From contig NZ_JAEUXI010000003.1 of NCBI RefSeq assembly GCF_016775005.1, positions 1 to 64,000 on the forward strand: DNA of 64,000 bases, given 5' to 3'. Position numbers and translations under genes: made by a program. The notes beneath the pieces were generated by a model. It did no database searches. It was not told the DNA's origin and was given only the letters and a program-made list of their open reading frames with translations. The stretch is from Streptococcus suis (GTDB lineage: Bacteria; Bacillota; Bacilli; Lactobacillales; Streptococcaceae). Shown one piece after another: positions 37,543-48,799 of the stretch. Position 1 is the stretch's first letter. Each line of letters begins with the position of its first letter.

Positions 37543-38919
37543 ATGAATTTACAAAAACGGATTTTTCGTCTCAATATGCTGATGTTAGGGATTTCTCTGC
37601 TTGCCATGTTAGCCATCAGTGTCTTTGTTGTCAATAACATCTATCTGAATCGGAGTAGTTTATTGTCCACAAGTCAGAAAACAGCGATGAGCCAAACCAG
37701 TATTGAAGAGTTTTCGGGGACAGATTATGTCAGTCTGGCGGAGAAATTAGCAAGTGGAGGGGCTCAGCTCTACGTGGAGAGCGATGGTTTTATCTTGTTT
37801 TCCAATATCCAGGAAGATGTAGAGGATGTTACAGCTGTTGCAATTAGTGAGACCACTCATTTGACCTACATTGATGAGGAAATTGTAATCAGTAGGCAAT
37901 TGGAAACACAGGGACAGCTTGTTTCTCTCTATGCAGTGATTGAGGATACGGAGGACCAGCAGGATGCTACGGAATTCCAGACCTTCCTGTTACAAATTGT
38001 GTTGATGGGTGGTACTGGCATTGTGGTTATCTTACTTTTGAACCTGATGGTTACAAAACGCATTCTGCAGGCAATTATGAAACCGATGGATGAACTCCAC
38101 AAGGGGGTTGAGCGGATTCGAAAAGGAAATTACCAGGAAAATCTAGATTATAGCGGTGATCGAGAATTTGAAGAATTGACAGAAGGTTTCAACCAAATGC
38201 AGACAAGTTTGTTGGAGGCTCAAGAGAAAAATCGTCTGTACGAACAAAATCGGACCCAGATGGTAGCGGATATTTCTCATGATTTACGGACACCTCTCAC
38301 ATCGATTAAAGGCTATGCCAAGGGAATTTTAGACGGAGTTGCCAACACAGAAGAAAAACGGCAGAATTACCTGACCATTATCTATCAGAAATCATTGGTC
38401 ATGGAGAAATTGTTGGAAAAATTGTTCGTTTTCTCTCAACTAGAGACCGATAAATTGCCATTTGATACAGTAGAAGTCGATTTATGGGAGTTTTTTGAAG
38501 CTTATATCAGTGAGAAGAAGGCAGAATTGGCAGATGAAGCGATTGATTTCCGTCTAGAAGTGGCAGAAGAATTACCAGTAGAAATGGACCCAGTCCAGTT
38601 TAGACGGATTTTGGATAATCTGGTAGATAATGCACGAAAATATGCCAATACTAGTCCGCTCTTGTTGACCATTAGAGGCGCTAGAGATGGCAATCAAGTA
38701 GTCTGGACATTTGCTGATAACGGCCAAGGAGTATCTAAGGATCAACTAGACAAACTCTTTACAGAATTTTATAGGGTAGATCAGGCCCGTCAACAAGTGG
38801 ATGGACATGGTTTGGGGCTCTCTATTGTAAACAATATTGTGCATCGTCTAGGTGGCACAATCGTCGTTGAAAATAAGGCTGGCTTGATCTTTACCATTCG
38901 TCTGCCTAAGAAAGGATAA
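37543..38919 (+). CDS. Two-component sensor histidine kinase
   Basis: A 458-residue membrane kinase. It has TM1 at about residues 12-34, an extracellular sensor of about 115 residues, TM2 near 150-170, a HAMP linker (KRILQAIMKPMDELHKGVER) and a HisKA domain with the phospho-accepting His in ISHDLRTPLTSIKGYAKGI. The ATPase domain shows N-box LDNLVDNARKYA, G1 FADNGQGVS and G2 GHGLGLSIV. Kinase precedes regulator, the reverse of the commonest order. The stimulus is unknown. Its partner regulator starts 3 bp later. Confidence 0.92.
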   Translation: MNLQKRIFRLNMLMLGISLLAMLAISVFVVNNIYLNRSSLLSTSQKTAMSQTSIEEFSGTDYVSLAEKLASGGAQLYVESDGFILFSNIQEDVEDVTAVAISETTHLTYIDEEIVISRQLETQGQLVSLYAVIEDTEDQQDATEFQTFLLQIVLMGGTGIVVILLLNLMVTKRILQAIMKPMDELHKGVERIRKGNYQENLDYSGDREFEELTEGFNQMQTSLLEAQEKNRLYEQNRTQMVADISHDLRTPLTSIKGYAKGILDGVANTEEKRQNYLTIIYQKSLVMEKLLEKLFVFSQLETDKLPFDTVEVDLWEFFEAYISEKKAELADEAIDFRLEVAEELPVEMDPVQFRRILDNLVDNARKYANTSPLLLTIRGARDGNQVVWTFADNGQGVSKDQLDKLFTEFYRVDQARQQVDGHGLGLSIVNNIVHRLGGTIVVENKAGLIFTIRLPKKG

Positions 38920-38922
38920 GAA

Positions 38923-39591
38923 ATGACACGTATATTGATTGCTGAAGATGATATCGAAATTGCACAGCTTGAGCGAGATTATTTGGAAATGCAAGGCTAT
39001 CAAGTTGATGTCGTAGCAGATGGTGCTCTAGTCGAAGAGCAGATTCGAACCGAAACTTACAATCTCTTGCTCTTAGATGTTATGCTACCCAATAAAACAG
39101 GCTATGATATTTGCCGCGACCTCCGCAACCAAGTAGATTTTCCCATCCTGATGGTAACATCTAAGCAAGAAACTATGGATGTCGTCAGAGGTTTAGGCTT
39201 AGGAGCAGATGACTATATCAGCAAACCCTTTGATCCTATGGAGTTGGTTGCGCGTGTGAAAGCTCATTTGACCCGCTACCAACGCCTACAACCTACCAAA
39301 GAGGAGAAGGAACTGTGGGTTGGTGATTTGGTGATTTATTTGGAGAGTTGGAAGGTAGAAAAAGCAGGGCAGCCGATCAAGTTGCCCAATAGGGAGTTTG
39401 AATTACTTGCCCACCTAGCTCAACATCCCAACCGGGTCTTTTCAAAAGATCAACTGTTTGAGACAATCTGGGGCTATGACTATGTAGGGGATAGTGCAAC
39501 AGTAACGGTCCATATCAATCGATTGAGGGATAAGCTGGGAGCAGATTTGATTGAAACGGTTTGGGGAGCAGGTTACCGACTCAATGCATAA
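38923..39591 (+). CDS. OmpR/PhoB-family response regulator
   Basis: A 222-residue regulator. It has a receiver domain (acidic pocket EDD at residues 8-10, phospho-acceptor Asp in LLLLDVMLP near 53, Lys in SKPFDP near 102) and a C-terminal winged helix (LPNREFELLAHLAQHPNRVFSKDQLFETIWGYDY...VHINRLRDKLG). It is partner of the preceding kinase. The 11-bp tandem repeat TGTTTAGAAAC that begins 14 bp after its stop fits the direct-repeat sites bound by this family, making the next gene a likely target. Confidence 0.94.
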   Translation: MTRILIAEDDIEIAQLERDYLEMQGYQVDVVADGALVEEQIRTETYNLLLLDVMLPNKTGYDICRDLRNQVDFPILMVTSKQETMDVVRGLGLGADDYISKPFDPMELVARVKAHLTRYQRLQPTKEEKELWVGDLVIYLESWKVEKAGQPIKLPNREFELLAHLAQHPNRVFSKDQLFETIWGYDYVGDSATVTVHINRLRDKLGADLIETVWGAGYRLNA

Positions 39592-39604
39592 ATTCTTTCG
39601 AATT

Positions 39605-39660
39605 TGTTTAGAAACTGTTTAGAAACTTTACCTAAAGTGTTGAGAATTGTCCTCTATAAT
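39605..39660 (+). promoter_or_regulatory. Likely response-regulator-activated promoter
   Basis: TGTTTAGAAAC occurs twice in perfect tandem (39605-39615 and 39616-39626), one helical turn apart. A TATAAT -10 lies at 39655-39660, with no good -35 at 17 bp. The repeats sit where an OmpR-type activator would contact polymerase. Confidence 0.7.
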
Positions 39661-39710
39661 AGACTTATCAGCAAAGAGCTGAAGAAAATAGTAAAAAAGA
39701 GGAAACACAA

Positions 39711-40364
39711 ATGGAAAACCAAAACGAAAACAAGCAAATTATCGAGCAAGAAGTACAAACGGAAGAAAAAGCATCTCTCCTAACCAGTTTAAAAACAAAA
39801 GTAAGTAAGATGAGTAAAAAATCAATCATCTTACTATCAGCAGGAGCTCTGCTCTTAGTAACAGGAGGATTTGTCGTAGCTGAGGTCTATGAAAACCGTT
39901 TGGATGCTTTAGAAACTCAAGTTGAGCAGAGTCTAGGTCTATCAGATAACGATGATGACAATCAAGTTACGACAGCCCAGTCAGTTGTTGCAAGCTCTAA
40001 CACAACAACGGCGAGCAGTACGACAGCAGCTTCTTCAGCGACTGCAACAGTAGTTACAGCTGAGCAAGTTGCAGCAAACTATGGCATTACCCTGGTTGAG
40101 AGCTCAGAGTTAGATGGTACTTATACGGCTACGGTCGGAAATGATAGCTATACCCTGACCATCAAAGGAAATCAAGGTAGTTTAGTTGAAGTTGACAATG
40201 ATGGAGAACAAGATAGCGAATTGGTCGTTCTGGATCTTGAGAAGAAAATCGCCTACATTGATGGCGAAGCAGATACTTACAGCTTGAGTGGCTCAACCTT
40301 GACATTGACAGAAGTTGACACCAATGATACTACCTTGGATAAAATCAGCTTTACAAAACAATAA
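39711..40364 (+). CDS. Membrane-anchored protein of unknown function, likely two-component target
   Basis: A 217-residue protein. The cytoplasmic N-terminus is charged (about 37 residues, rich in Glu and Lys) and one membrane helix follows near 38-58. A short helical, acidic stretch and a Ser/Thr/Ala-rich linker (about 95-120) come next. The small extracellular beta-rich domain repeats short strands (YTATVGNDSYTLTIKGN...LTLTEVDTNDTTLDKISFTKQ). I do not recognise the family. Position behind the regulator and the direct-repeat promoter suggests it is the main output of that system. It could be an envelope-stress effector or a feedback partner of the kinase. Confidence 0.8.
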   Translation: MENQNENKQIIEQEVQTEEKASLLTSLKTKVSKMSKKSIILLSAGALLLVTGGFVVAEVYENRLDALETQVEQSLGLSDNDDDNQVTTAQSVVASSNTTTASSTTAASSATATVVTAEQVAANYGITLVESSELDGTYTATVGNDSYTLTIKGNQGSLVEVDNDGEQDSELVVLDLEKKIAYIDGEADTYSLSGSTLTLTEVDTNDTTLDKISFTKQ

Positions 40365-40365
40365 G

Positions 40366-40389
40366 AAAAGGACCGTAATGGTCCTTTTG
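40366..40389 (+). terminator. Terminator after the membrane protein gene
   Basis: Perfect 9-bp inverted repeat AAAAGGACC/GGTCCTTTT with a 5-nt loop. The run of A and T on either side may also help stop the convergent sdaAA transcript. Confidence 0.85.
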
Positions 40390-40403
40390 TCTTGACAGGA
40401 TTG

Positions 40404-41276
40404 TCAACTTTCTCCGAAAATTTCTTGTGCGAGGCGACGCCCCGTTGGTGTTGCTGCAAGTCCACCTTCAGCAGTTTCACGGAAGGCAGTTGGGAGGGCG
40501 GAGCCCACTTGGTACATGGCATTGATGACTTCGTCAACGGGGATTTTGGATTCGATACCTGCTAGTGCCATATCGGCAGCTACCATGGCGTAGCTTGCTC
40601 CCATTGCATTACGTTTGACACAAGGGACTTCTACCAGACCAGCGACGGGATCGCAAATCAGACCCAGCATATTTTTGATGACAAAGCAGATGGCTTGGCT
40701 AGCTTGGTAGGGGGTTCCACCTGCTGCAAGAGTTAACGCTGCGGCAGACATAGCAGAGGCAGATCCGACTTCTGCTTGACAGCCTCCTTCTGCACCTGAG
40801 ATGGAGGCGTTGTTGGCAATGACCAGCCCAAAGGCTCCTGCTGTAAAGAGGAAGTCAAGTTGTTGGTTTTCGGTCAAGTTTAACTTGTCAATGGCTACTC
40901 CAAGAACGGCCGGTAAACAACCAGCTGATCCTGCTGTCGGAGTGGCACAGACTAAGCCCATTTTGGCGTTCAATTCGTTGACAGCCATAGCGTTTCTTGC
41001 TGCGGATAGGACGGCGGAATCTGACAGGGTTTTACCAGATTTCATATAGGCATCTAACTTGGCAGCATCGCCTCCTGTTAAACCAGATACGGATTTGCTT
41101 TCAGTAAGTCCATCTACGATGGAGGCTTTCATAACTGTCAAGTTTCTTGACATAATTGTCAATATCTCTTCGCGGTTACGACCAGTCAATTCAATTTCAG
41201 TAGCGATCATGAGTTCAGCTACATTACCAGAAAAGTTGTCTGCTTGCTGAACTAATTCTTCGATAGTATAAAACAT
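40404..41276 (-). CDS. sdaAA: L-serine dehydratase, alpha subunit
   Basis: Iron-sulfur catalytic subunit that deaminates L-serine to pyruvate and ammonia. The 290-residue protein contains the cluster-ligand cysteines in CATPTAGSAGCLPA, GCQAEVGSASAM and ICDPVAGLVEVPCVKRN. It works with the beta subunit encoded 12 bp upstream in the same operon. Both are on the minus strand, opposite to the flanking genes. Normal length. Confidence 0.96.
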   Translation of the reverse strand: MFYTIEELVQQADNFSGNVAELMIATEIELTGRNREEILTIMSRNLTVMKASIVDGLTESKSVSGLTGGDAAKLDAYMKSGKTLSDSAVLSAARNAMAVNELNAKMGLVCATPTAGSAGCLPAVLGVAIDKLNLTENQQLDFLFTAGAFGLVIANNASISGAEGGCQAEVGSASAMSAAALTLAAGGTPYQASQAICFVIKNMLGLICDPVAGLVEVPCVKRNAMGASYAMVAADMALAGIESKIPVDEVINAMYQVGSALPTAFRETAEGGLAATPTGRRLAQEIFGES

Positions 41277-41288
41277 GTCTTTCTCTTT

Positions 41289-41960
41289 CTAGTTGAAGAA
41301 GGTTACATTGTGCAGATGTGGAATTTTTTCAATTTCTGCAATAGAATTTTCACATTGGCGAGCATCCACTTCGATAATCATAATGGCTTTTTCGCCAGCT
41401 TTTTCACGTGTCACGTTCATTTGGGCGATATTGATGTCATACTTAGAAAGGACATCGGTCACTTTCGCAATCATACCAGGGACATCTTGGTGAACAATAA
41501 TAATAGTTGGCGTATTCATATTGAGATTGACAGAAAAACCGTTGAGCTCTGTTACTTGAATGTTTCCCCCACCGATGGAAACGCCTGTGGCTGAGATGGA
41601 TTTTTTATCGTTTTTTATGATGATTCTGGTGGTATTGGGATGTGGGGTATTGCTGTCCTTGTTGACACGCCAGTAAACCTTAATGCCTCGTTCTCTTGCA
41701 ATATCAAGAGAGTCAGGAATGCGGGGATCATCCGTATCCATGCCCAGAATACCTGCTACCAAGGCTACATCCGTACCGTGACCACGATAGGTCTTGGCAA
41801 AGGAATTGTAGAGTTGAAATTCCACCTCTGTCGGCTCATCGCCGAAAATTGAAGACACAATTTTTCCAATGCGGACCGCACCAGCTGTGTGACTAGAAGA
41901 CGGTCCAATCATAACCGGTCCAATGATGTCAAAAACCGATTGAAATTTTAAGTTTGTCAT
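41289..41960 (-). CDS. sdaAB: L-serine dehydratase, beta subunit
   Basis: Partner subunit of SdaAA. The 223-residue protein has an N-terminal ASB domain with the motif GPSSSHTAGAVRIGK and a C-terminal ACT domain (TIIIVHQDVPGMIAKVTDVLSKYDINIAQMNV) that may bind serine allosterically. The frame opens with a GTG at 41972, but the GAGG binding site overlaps that codon, so ATG 41960 with a 7-nt spacing is chosen. First gene of the sdaAB-sdaAA operon, divergent from mnmA. Confidence 0.95.
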   Translation of the reverse strand: MTNLKFQSVFDIIGPVMIGPSSSHTAGAVRIGKIVSSIFGDEPTEVEFQLYNSFAKTYRGHGTDVALVAGILGMDTDDPRIPDSLDIARERGIKVYWRVNKDSNTPHPNTTRIIIKNDKKSISATGVSIGGGNIQVTELNGFSVNLNMNTPTIIIVHQDVPGMIAKVTDVLSKYDINIAQMNVTREKAGEKAIMIIEVDARQCENSIAEIEKIPHLHNVTFFN

Positions 41961-42027
41961 AGTAATCCTCACGTTTTTCTTGGTACTATTATATCAAATT
42001 TTCCAGTTAGAGAATATGCCTAGATGA

Positions 42028-43299
<1,272 letters not shown>

Positions 43300-43459
43300 T
43301 TGACAGCTATGTAAAGATTGTTTAACTTGACTTGTCAGGACAATTTGATACAATATTTCTAACAAGAACTATGATGGTCAAAGCTCATGGGAATTGTAGG
43401 CTTTTTTGTCCTGCAGTTTTCGAGAGTTTTGGCTATTTTTTGTGAGATTAGGAGGAATC

Positions 43460-43891
43460 ATGCCTGTCAGACTGATTGCCCATGTTTTACTGACTGTTGC
43501 AGACAGCCACTTGCTGATTCAGCGTTCGCAGATCAAGCGTGGTAAACCCAATGTCTTTCCTCGATATTGGGATATTCCAGGTGGTTGTGTTGAGGAGAAT
43601 GAATTGCCTCGTGATGCTGCCGTTCGAGAATGCTATGAAGAAACAGGCATTTTGATAGCCAAGGAAAATCTGACAATTATCCATGAAGATAGTCAGTTTG
43701 ATGAAGAGAAACAGACGGTGTTTACGAGGCTGGTCTATGAAGTAACACTTCCTGAACAGCCCAAAACAATTCTTCTCGATTCAGAAGAGCATACTGATTT
43801 TCTATGGTTTACTAGTCGCGATGAAAACAAGAAAAATTTAGTTCCATATCTCGAAGAAATTTTAGAAAAGAGAAGGAAGAATGGATTTTAG
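43460..43891 (+). CDS. NUDIX hydrolase (first of a tandem pair)
   Basis: A 143-residue pyrophosphohydrolase with the full NUDIX box GX5EX7REUXEEXGU (G-CVEEN-E-LPRDAAV-REC-YEETG, about residues 38-60). Substrate is unknown; likely a modified nucleotide or nucleotide-sugar type. The frame opens at 43406, but an AGGAGG site 5 nt before ATG 43460 fixes the start. Its 3' end overlaps the next NUDIX gene by 11 bp, so the two are translationally coupled. A promoter with TTGACT (43327) and TACAAT (43349) precedes it. Confidence 0.88.
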   Translation: MPVRLIAHVLLTVADSHLLIQRSQIKRGKPNVFPRYWDIPGGCVEENELPRDAAVRECYEETGILIAKENLTIIHEDSQFDEEKQTVFTRLVYEVTLPEQPKTILLDSEEHTDFLWFTSRDENKKNLVPYLEEILEKRRKNGF

Positions 43892-44336
43892 GACCAGACT
43901 TGACAATCAGGTCTTCGGTGTTCGTGCCACTGCATTGATTATAAAAGATGGGAAAATATTTCTCACCAAGGACGCTAAGGGGCGTTATTATACTATTGGT
44001 GGTGCGATTGCAGTCAACGAAACTGCACAAGATGCGGTTGTTCGGGAAGTTAAAGAAGAATTAGGGGTTGACAGCTGTGTCAACCAACTAGCCTTTGTCG
44101 TTGAAAATCAGTTTACACATGAAGACATAGATTTTCACAACATCGAGTTTCATTTTATTGTCGATTCTATTGGAGAAATGCCTAAGGAGATGATTGAAGA
44201 TAACTTGAAACAAGCTTGTGAATGGATTGAACTTGACAAACTTGTCAACCTAAATGTCGTACCAGCCTTTCTGGCTCAAGAATTGCCAAACTGGAATGGA
44301 CAAGTCAAACACATCATGAATATAAAGGAGAAATAA
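43881..44336 (+). CDS. NUDIX hydrolase (second of a tandem pair)
   Basis: A 151-residue protein with its own intact NUDIX box ([24 protein letters not shown], split here around residues 40-63). It differs clearly from the preceding one outside the box, so this is not a recent duplication. It ends 2 bp before mnmG, placing it in the same transcription unit. Substrate unknown; housekeeping of damaged nucleotides is one possibility. Confidence 0.88.
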   Translation: MDFRTRLDNQVFGVRATALIIKDGKIFLTKDAKGRYYTIGGAIAVNETAQDAVVREVKEELGVDSCVNQLAFVVENQFTHEDIDFHNIEFHFIVDSIGEMPKEMIEDNLKQACEWIELDKLVNLNVVPAFLAQELPNWNGQVKHIMNIKEK

Positions 44337-44338
44337 AC

Positions 44339-46255
44339 ATGACACACACATTTGCAGAAAACTACGATGTCATCGTAATCGGTGCGGGGCATGCGGGTGT
44401 AGAGGCGGGATTGGCAGCTAGTCGGATGGGCTGTAAGACCCTGCTTGCGACGATAAACTTGGATATGGTGGCTTTTATGCCATGTAATCCCTCTATTGGT
44501 GGTTCTGCCAAGGGGATTGTGGTAAGGGAAATCGATGCTCTGGGTGGCGAAATGGGCCGCAACATTGATAAAACCTACATCCAGATGAAGATGCTCAATA
44601 TGGGGAAGGGGCCAGCTGTTCGTGCCTTGCGGGCTCAGGCGGACAAGGCAGAGTACGCAGCGGAGATGAAGCGGACGGTCGAGCGTCAGGAAAATCTGAC
44701 CCTGCGCCAAACCATGATTGATGAGATTTTGGTGGAAGACGGCAAGGTTATCGGTGTCCGCACGGCTACCAACCAGAAATTCTCCGCTAAGGCAGTTGTG
44801 GTGACGACAGGTACAGCCTTGCGTGGCGAGATTATCATTGGTGATCTCAAGTATTCGTCAGGGCCAAACAACAGTTTAGCTTCCATCACGCTGGCGGATA
44901 ATCTGAAAGAATTAGGACTTGAAATCGGTCGTTTCAAGACAGGGACGCCACCGCGTGTCAATGCTCGCACTATTAACTACGAAGAAACTGAGATTCAGCC
45001 AGGCGATGAAAAGCCAAATCACTTTTCATTCTTGTCCAAGGACGAGGATTATTTGCAGGACCAAATTCCTTGCTGGCTGACCTATACCAATGCGACCAGC
45101 CATGAGATTATCAACGGCAATCTTCACCGAGCCCCTATGTTTTCAGGGATTGTCAAGGGGATTGGACCCCGTTATTGTCCGTCAATCGAGGATAAGATTG
45201 TGCGTTTTGCCGACAAGGAACGCCACCAGCTTTTCTTAGAGCCAGAAGGTCGTAATACCGATGAAATCTATGTACAAGGGCTGTCAACCAGTCTGCCAGA
45301 AGATGTGCAGCAGGACTTGATCCACTCCATCAAAGGCTTGGAAAATGCTCAGATGATGCGGACGGGCTATGCCATTGAGTACGATATGGTTATGCCTCAT
45401 CAATTGCGGGCGACGCTGGAAACTAAGAAGATTTCGGGGCTCTTTACAGCAGGTCAGACCAACGGAACATCAGGTTATGAAGAAGCGGCAGGTCAGGGAA
45501 TTATCGCTGGTATCAATGCCGCCCTTAAGGTACAGGGTAAGTCTGAGTTGATTTTGAAACGAAGCGACGGCTACATTGGTGTTATGATTGATGACCTGGT
45601 GACCAAGGGAACGGTGGAGCCTTATCGCCTCTTAACCAGTCGGGCAGAATACCGCTTGATTCTGCGTCATGACAATGCCGATATGCGTCTGACAGAAATC
45701 GGTCGTCAGGTTGGCTTGGTAGATGATGAACGCTGGCAGGTTTTCCAGATTCACAAAAATCAATTTGACAATGAAATGAAACGCTTGGAATCTATCAAAC
45801 TCAAGCCAATCAAGGAAACTAATGAAAAAGTTGTTGCTATGGGCTTCAAGCCCTTGACAGACGCTTTGACCGCCAAGGAATTCATGCGCCGTCCAGATGT
45901 GACTTACGCAGATGCGGTGGCCTTTATCGGCCCTGCGGCAGAGGACTTGGATGCCAAGACCATTGAATTGATTGAAACAGAGGTCAAGTACGAGGGCTAC
46001 ATTGCCAAGGCCTTGGATCAGGTGGAGAAGATGAAACGCATGGAAGAAAAGCGTATTCCAGCCGACATTGACTGGGATGACATTGATTCCATAGCGACGG
46101 AGGCTCGTCAGAAATTCAAGCTGATTTCACCAGAAACCATTGGCCAGGCTAGTCGGATTTCCGGTGTCAATCCAGCGGACATCTCCATTCTCATGGTCTA
46201 CTTGGAAGGACGCAGTCGTTCTATTTCTAAAAACAAATCAAAGGACAGTCGCTAA
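44339..46255 (+). CDS. mnmG: tRNA uridine-5-carboxymethylaminomethyl modification enzyme MnmG (GidA)
   Basis: FAD-dependent subunit that, with MnmE, adds a carboxymethylaminomethyl group to the wobble uridine of several tRNAs. The 638-residue protein has the N-terminal dinucleotide-binding motif [17 protein letters not shown], the conserved [12 protein letters not shown] and the [15 protein letters not shown]-contact region. The C-terminal helical domain is also complete. A weak hairpin overlapping the stop (near 46243-46270) may terminate transcription. Confidence 0.97.
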   Translation: MTHTFAENYDVIVIGAGHAGVEAGLAASRMGCKTLLATINLDMVAFMPCNPSIGGSAKGIVVREIDALGGEMGRNIDKTYIQMKMLNMGKGPAVRALRAQADKAEYAAEMKRTVERQENLTLRQTMIDEILVEDGKVIGVRTATNQKFSAKAVVVTTGTALRGEIIIGDLKYSSGPNNSLASITLADNLKELGLEIGRFKTGTPPRVNARTINYEETEIQPGDEKPNHFSFLSKDEDYLQDQIPCWLTYTNATSHEIINGNLHRAPMFSGIVKGIGPRYCPSIEDKIVRFADKERHQLFLEPEGRNTDEIYVQGLSTSLPEDVQQDLIHSIKGLENAQMMRTGYAIEYDMVMPHQLRATLETKKISGLFTAGQTNGTSGYEEAAGQGIIAGINAALKVQGKSELILKRSDGYIGVMIDDLVTKGTVEPYRLLTSRAEYRLILRHDNADMRLTEIGRQVGLVDDERWQVFQIHKNQFDNEMKRLESIKLKPIKETNEKVVAMGFKPLTDALTAKEFMRRPDVTYADAVAFIGPAAEDLDAKTIELIETEVKYEGYIAKALDQVEKMKRMEEKRIPADIDWDDIDSIATEARQKFKLISPETIGQASRISGVNPADISILMVYLEGRSRSISKNKSKDSR

Positions 46256-46336
46256 GGCTGTTCTTTTCTTCTGATAGGTTGGAGAAAGCTAGCAATTTAG
46301 GACTATTTGTGGTAGAATGGCAGGAAGAGGTTTATA

Positions 46337-48298
46337 ATGAAAAAATTTCGGTTTGTAACACTTCATTTTGTGATGATCGGTGTCATACTGTTTGGACTAT
46401 TGGCAACTATCAGTAGTCTTTTTCCTGCGTCTAGCTTGATGCTACTCGCTCTCTTTGTCACCCTCCTACTCCTGATTGTTTTGTTTATCTACCAAAAGCA
46501 TTCTTACGAGTTCAGTGAAATTGAGCAAATTGAATACTTAAACAATCAAGCCAATTCAGGCTTGATGCAACTTTTGGATAAGATGCCCGTTGGTGTGATC
46601 AAGGTGAGGATGGACAGTAACCAGGTAGAGTGGTTTAATCCCTATGCAGAACTCATTTTTGCTCAGGAAAATGGGACCTTTGATCAGAAGAAACTGCGTG
46701 AAATTATTGATGTTGGCCTGGATCAAGATCGGATTTATGCTAATTTTTCCGGTAAACGGTACGCTGTCAATGTGGACTTTGAACAGGGGCTCTTTTACTT
46801 TTTTGATGCATCAACTGAGTACAAGGCAACGACCCATTTGATTGGAAGTCGTCCAGTTATCGGTATTATCTCTGTCGATAATTATGATGAACTTGAGGAT
46901 AATTTTACCGATTCGCAGATTAGCCAGGTCAATTCCTTCTTGGCTCAATTTGTATCGGATTTCTGTCATGAGTATGACATTTACTACCGTCGGGGAACCA
47001 TGGACCGGTTCTATTTCTTCACGGACTATGGTGTCTTGGAAAGTTTGATTGAAAGCAAGTTTTCTGTAATTGATAAGTTTCGTGAAAAAGCTAAAAATTT
47101 GGAACTTGCCTTGACCCTTAGTATGGGCTTGGCTTATGGCGATGGGAACCATCATCAGATTGGCCAGGTTGCTCTTCAAAACCTCAACATGGCTGAGGTT
47201 CGTGGAGGTGACCAAGCTGTTATCAAGGAAAATGATGAAAGCAAGCAACCGATCTTCTTTGGTGGGGGCTCAGCTTCTTCTGTTAAACGGACGCGTACCC
47301 GTACCCGTGCCATGATGACGGCGGTGTCTGACAAGCTTAAGTCTGTGGATAGCGTATTTGTCGTAGGACATAAAAATCTGGATTTGGATGCTTTGGGTTC
47401 GGCTGTAGGGATGCAGTATTTCGCTCAAAATATCATGAACAATGCCTATACGGTCTATAATCCCAATGAAATGGCACCAGACATTGCTCGTGCCATTAAA
47501 AAACTATCGGATGAAAACTGTTCTAACCTCCTAACTGTTGAAGAAGCGATGAAGAAGGTGACCCATCAGTCTCTCTTGATTATGGTTGATCATTCGAAAA
47601 CTAGTTTGACCCTTTCCAAGGAACTCTACGAAGAATTTAGTCAAGTGGTTGTGGTGGACCATCACCGAAGAGACTCAGACTTCCCAACAAATGCTATTTT
47701 GACCTATATTGAGAGTGGCGCTAGTTCAGCCAGCGAGTTGGTGACAGAATTGATCCAGTTTCAAAATGACAAGCACCATAAACTCAATCGTCTTCAGTCT
47801 AGTTTGCTGATGGCGGGGATGATGTTGGATACCCACAATTTTACTTCGAGGGTGACCAGCAGGACTTTTGACGTGGCTAGCTATCTCCGTAGCAGGGGTA
47901 GTGATAATCTGGAAATTCAACAGATTGCGGCAACGGATTACGAAGAGTATAAGCAAATCAATGAGTTAATCTTGCGCGGTCAAAAGGTGACGCCCCATAT
48001 CGTTGTAGCTTGTGGGGATGAAAAGCGAACCTATGATAGTGTCGTAACCAGCAAGGCGGCAGATACTATCTTGGGCATGTCTGGTATTGAGGCGGTCTTT
48101 GTGGTGACGAAAAATAGCAAGGGCTATATCGCTGTATCCGCTAGAAGCCGTAGCAAGGTTAATGTTCAGCGTATCATGGAAGAGATGGGAGGGGGCGGTC
48201 ACTTTAACTTGGCTGCTGCTCAAATCTACGATCAGTCCATGACTGAGATTCAGGCTAGCATTATCGATAAGATACAAGAACTATTAAAAGAAAGTTAG
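46337..48298 (+). CDS. gdpP: Cyclic-di-AMP phosphodiesterase GdpP
   Basis: Membrane enzyme that hydrolyses c-di-AMP and so affects wall homeostasis, osmotic balance and beta-lactam tolerance. The 653-residue protein has two N-terminal helices (about 8-30 and 36-55), a PAS-like domain and a degenerate GGDEF domain near 175-300. The DHH domain shows GHKNLDLDALGS, MVDHSKTS and VVVDHHRRDSD. The DHHA1 domain ends with GGGGHFNLAA. It is followed 9 bp later by rplI, the usual streptococcal order gdpP-rplI-dnaB. Confidence 0.96.
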   Translation: MKKFRFVTLHFVMIGVILFGLLATISSLFPASSLMLLALFVTLLLLIVLFIYQKHSYEFSEIEQIEYLNNQANSGLMQLLDKMPVGVIKVRMDSNQVEWFNPYAELIFAQENGTFDQKKLREIIDVGLDQDRIYANFSGKRYAVNVDFEQGLFYFFDASTEYKATTHLIGSRPVIGIISVDNYDELEDNFTDSQISQVNSFLAQFVSDFCHEYDIYYRRGTMDRFYFFTDYGVLESLIESKFSVIDKFREKAKNLELALTLSMGLAYGDGNHHQIGQVALQNLNMAEVRGGDQAVIKENDESKQPIFFGGGSASSVKRTRTRTRAMMTAVSDKLKSVDSVFVVGHKNLDLDALGSAVGMQYFAQNIMNNAYTVYNPNEMAPDIARAIKKLSDENCSNLLTVEEAMKKVTHQSLLIMVDHSKTSLTLSKELYEEFSQVVVVDHHRRDSDFPTNAILTYIESGASSASELVTELIQFQNDKHHKLNRLQSSLLMAGMMLDTHNFTSRVTSRTFDVASYLRSRGSDNLEIQQIAATDYEEYKQINELILRGQKVTPHIVVACGDEKRTYDSVVTSKAADTILGMSGIEAVFVVTKNSKGYIAVSARSRSKVNVQRIMEEMGGGGHFNLAAAQIYDQSMTEIQASIIDKIQELLKES

Positions 48299-48307
48299 GT
48301 AAAGCAG

Positions 48308-48760
48308 ATGAAAGTTATTTTCTTAGCAGATGTAAAAGGTAAGGGAAAAAAAGGTGAAATCAAGGAGGTGCCGACAGGCTATGCCCAAAACTTTTTGATC
48401 AAGAAAAACCTTGCAAAAGAAGCAACCAACCAAGCTATTAGCGAATTGCGTGGCCAAGAGAAATCCAAAGAAAAAGCCCACGCTGAGATGGTGGCTGAGG
48501 CAGAAGCGATTAAGGCAAAATTGGCTGATGAAGCGACCTTGGTGCAATTTGTGGAAAAGGTTGGTCCAGATGGACGGACATTTGGTTCGATTACCAGCAA
48601 GAAAATTGCTGAAGAGTTAGGAAAACAATTTGGAATCAAGATTGACAAGCGTCACATTCAATTGGATCATCCAATTCGTGCCTTGGGCTTGATTGAAGTC
48701 CCTGTTAAAATCTACCAGGACATCACTGGTGAGATTCGTTTGAGCGTAAAAGAAGCCTAA
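48308..48760 (+). CDS. rplI: 50S ribosomal protein L9
   Basis: Elongated large-subunit protein binding 23S rRNA near the L1 stalk. The 150-residue product has the typical N-terminal domain [21 protein letters not shown], the long connecting helix (about 40-75) and a C-terminal domain. Positioned between gdpP and dnaB, as in most Firmicutes. Confidence 0.98.
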   Translation: MKVIFLADVKGKGKKGEIKEVPTGYAQNFLIKKNLAKEATNQAISELRGQEKSKEKAHAEMVAEAEAIKAKLADEATLVQFVEKVGPDGRTFGSITSKKIAEELGKQFGIKIDKRHIQLDHPIRALGLIEVPVKIYQDITGEIRLSVKEA

Positions 48761-48799
48761 TACAGTCAGTTCAATGGAGAGGATGGAGGAGGTGAGAAC

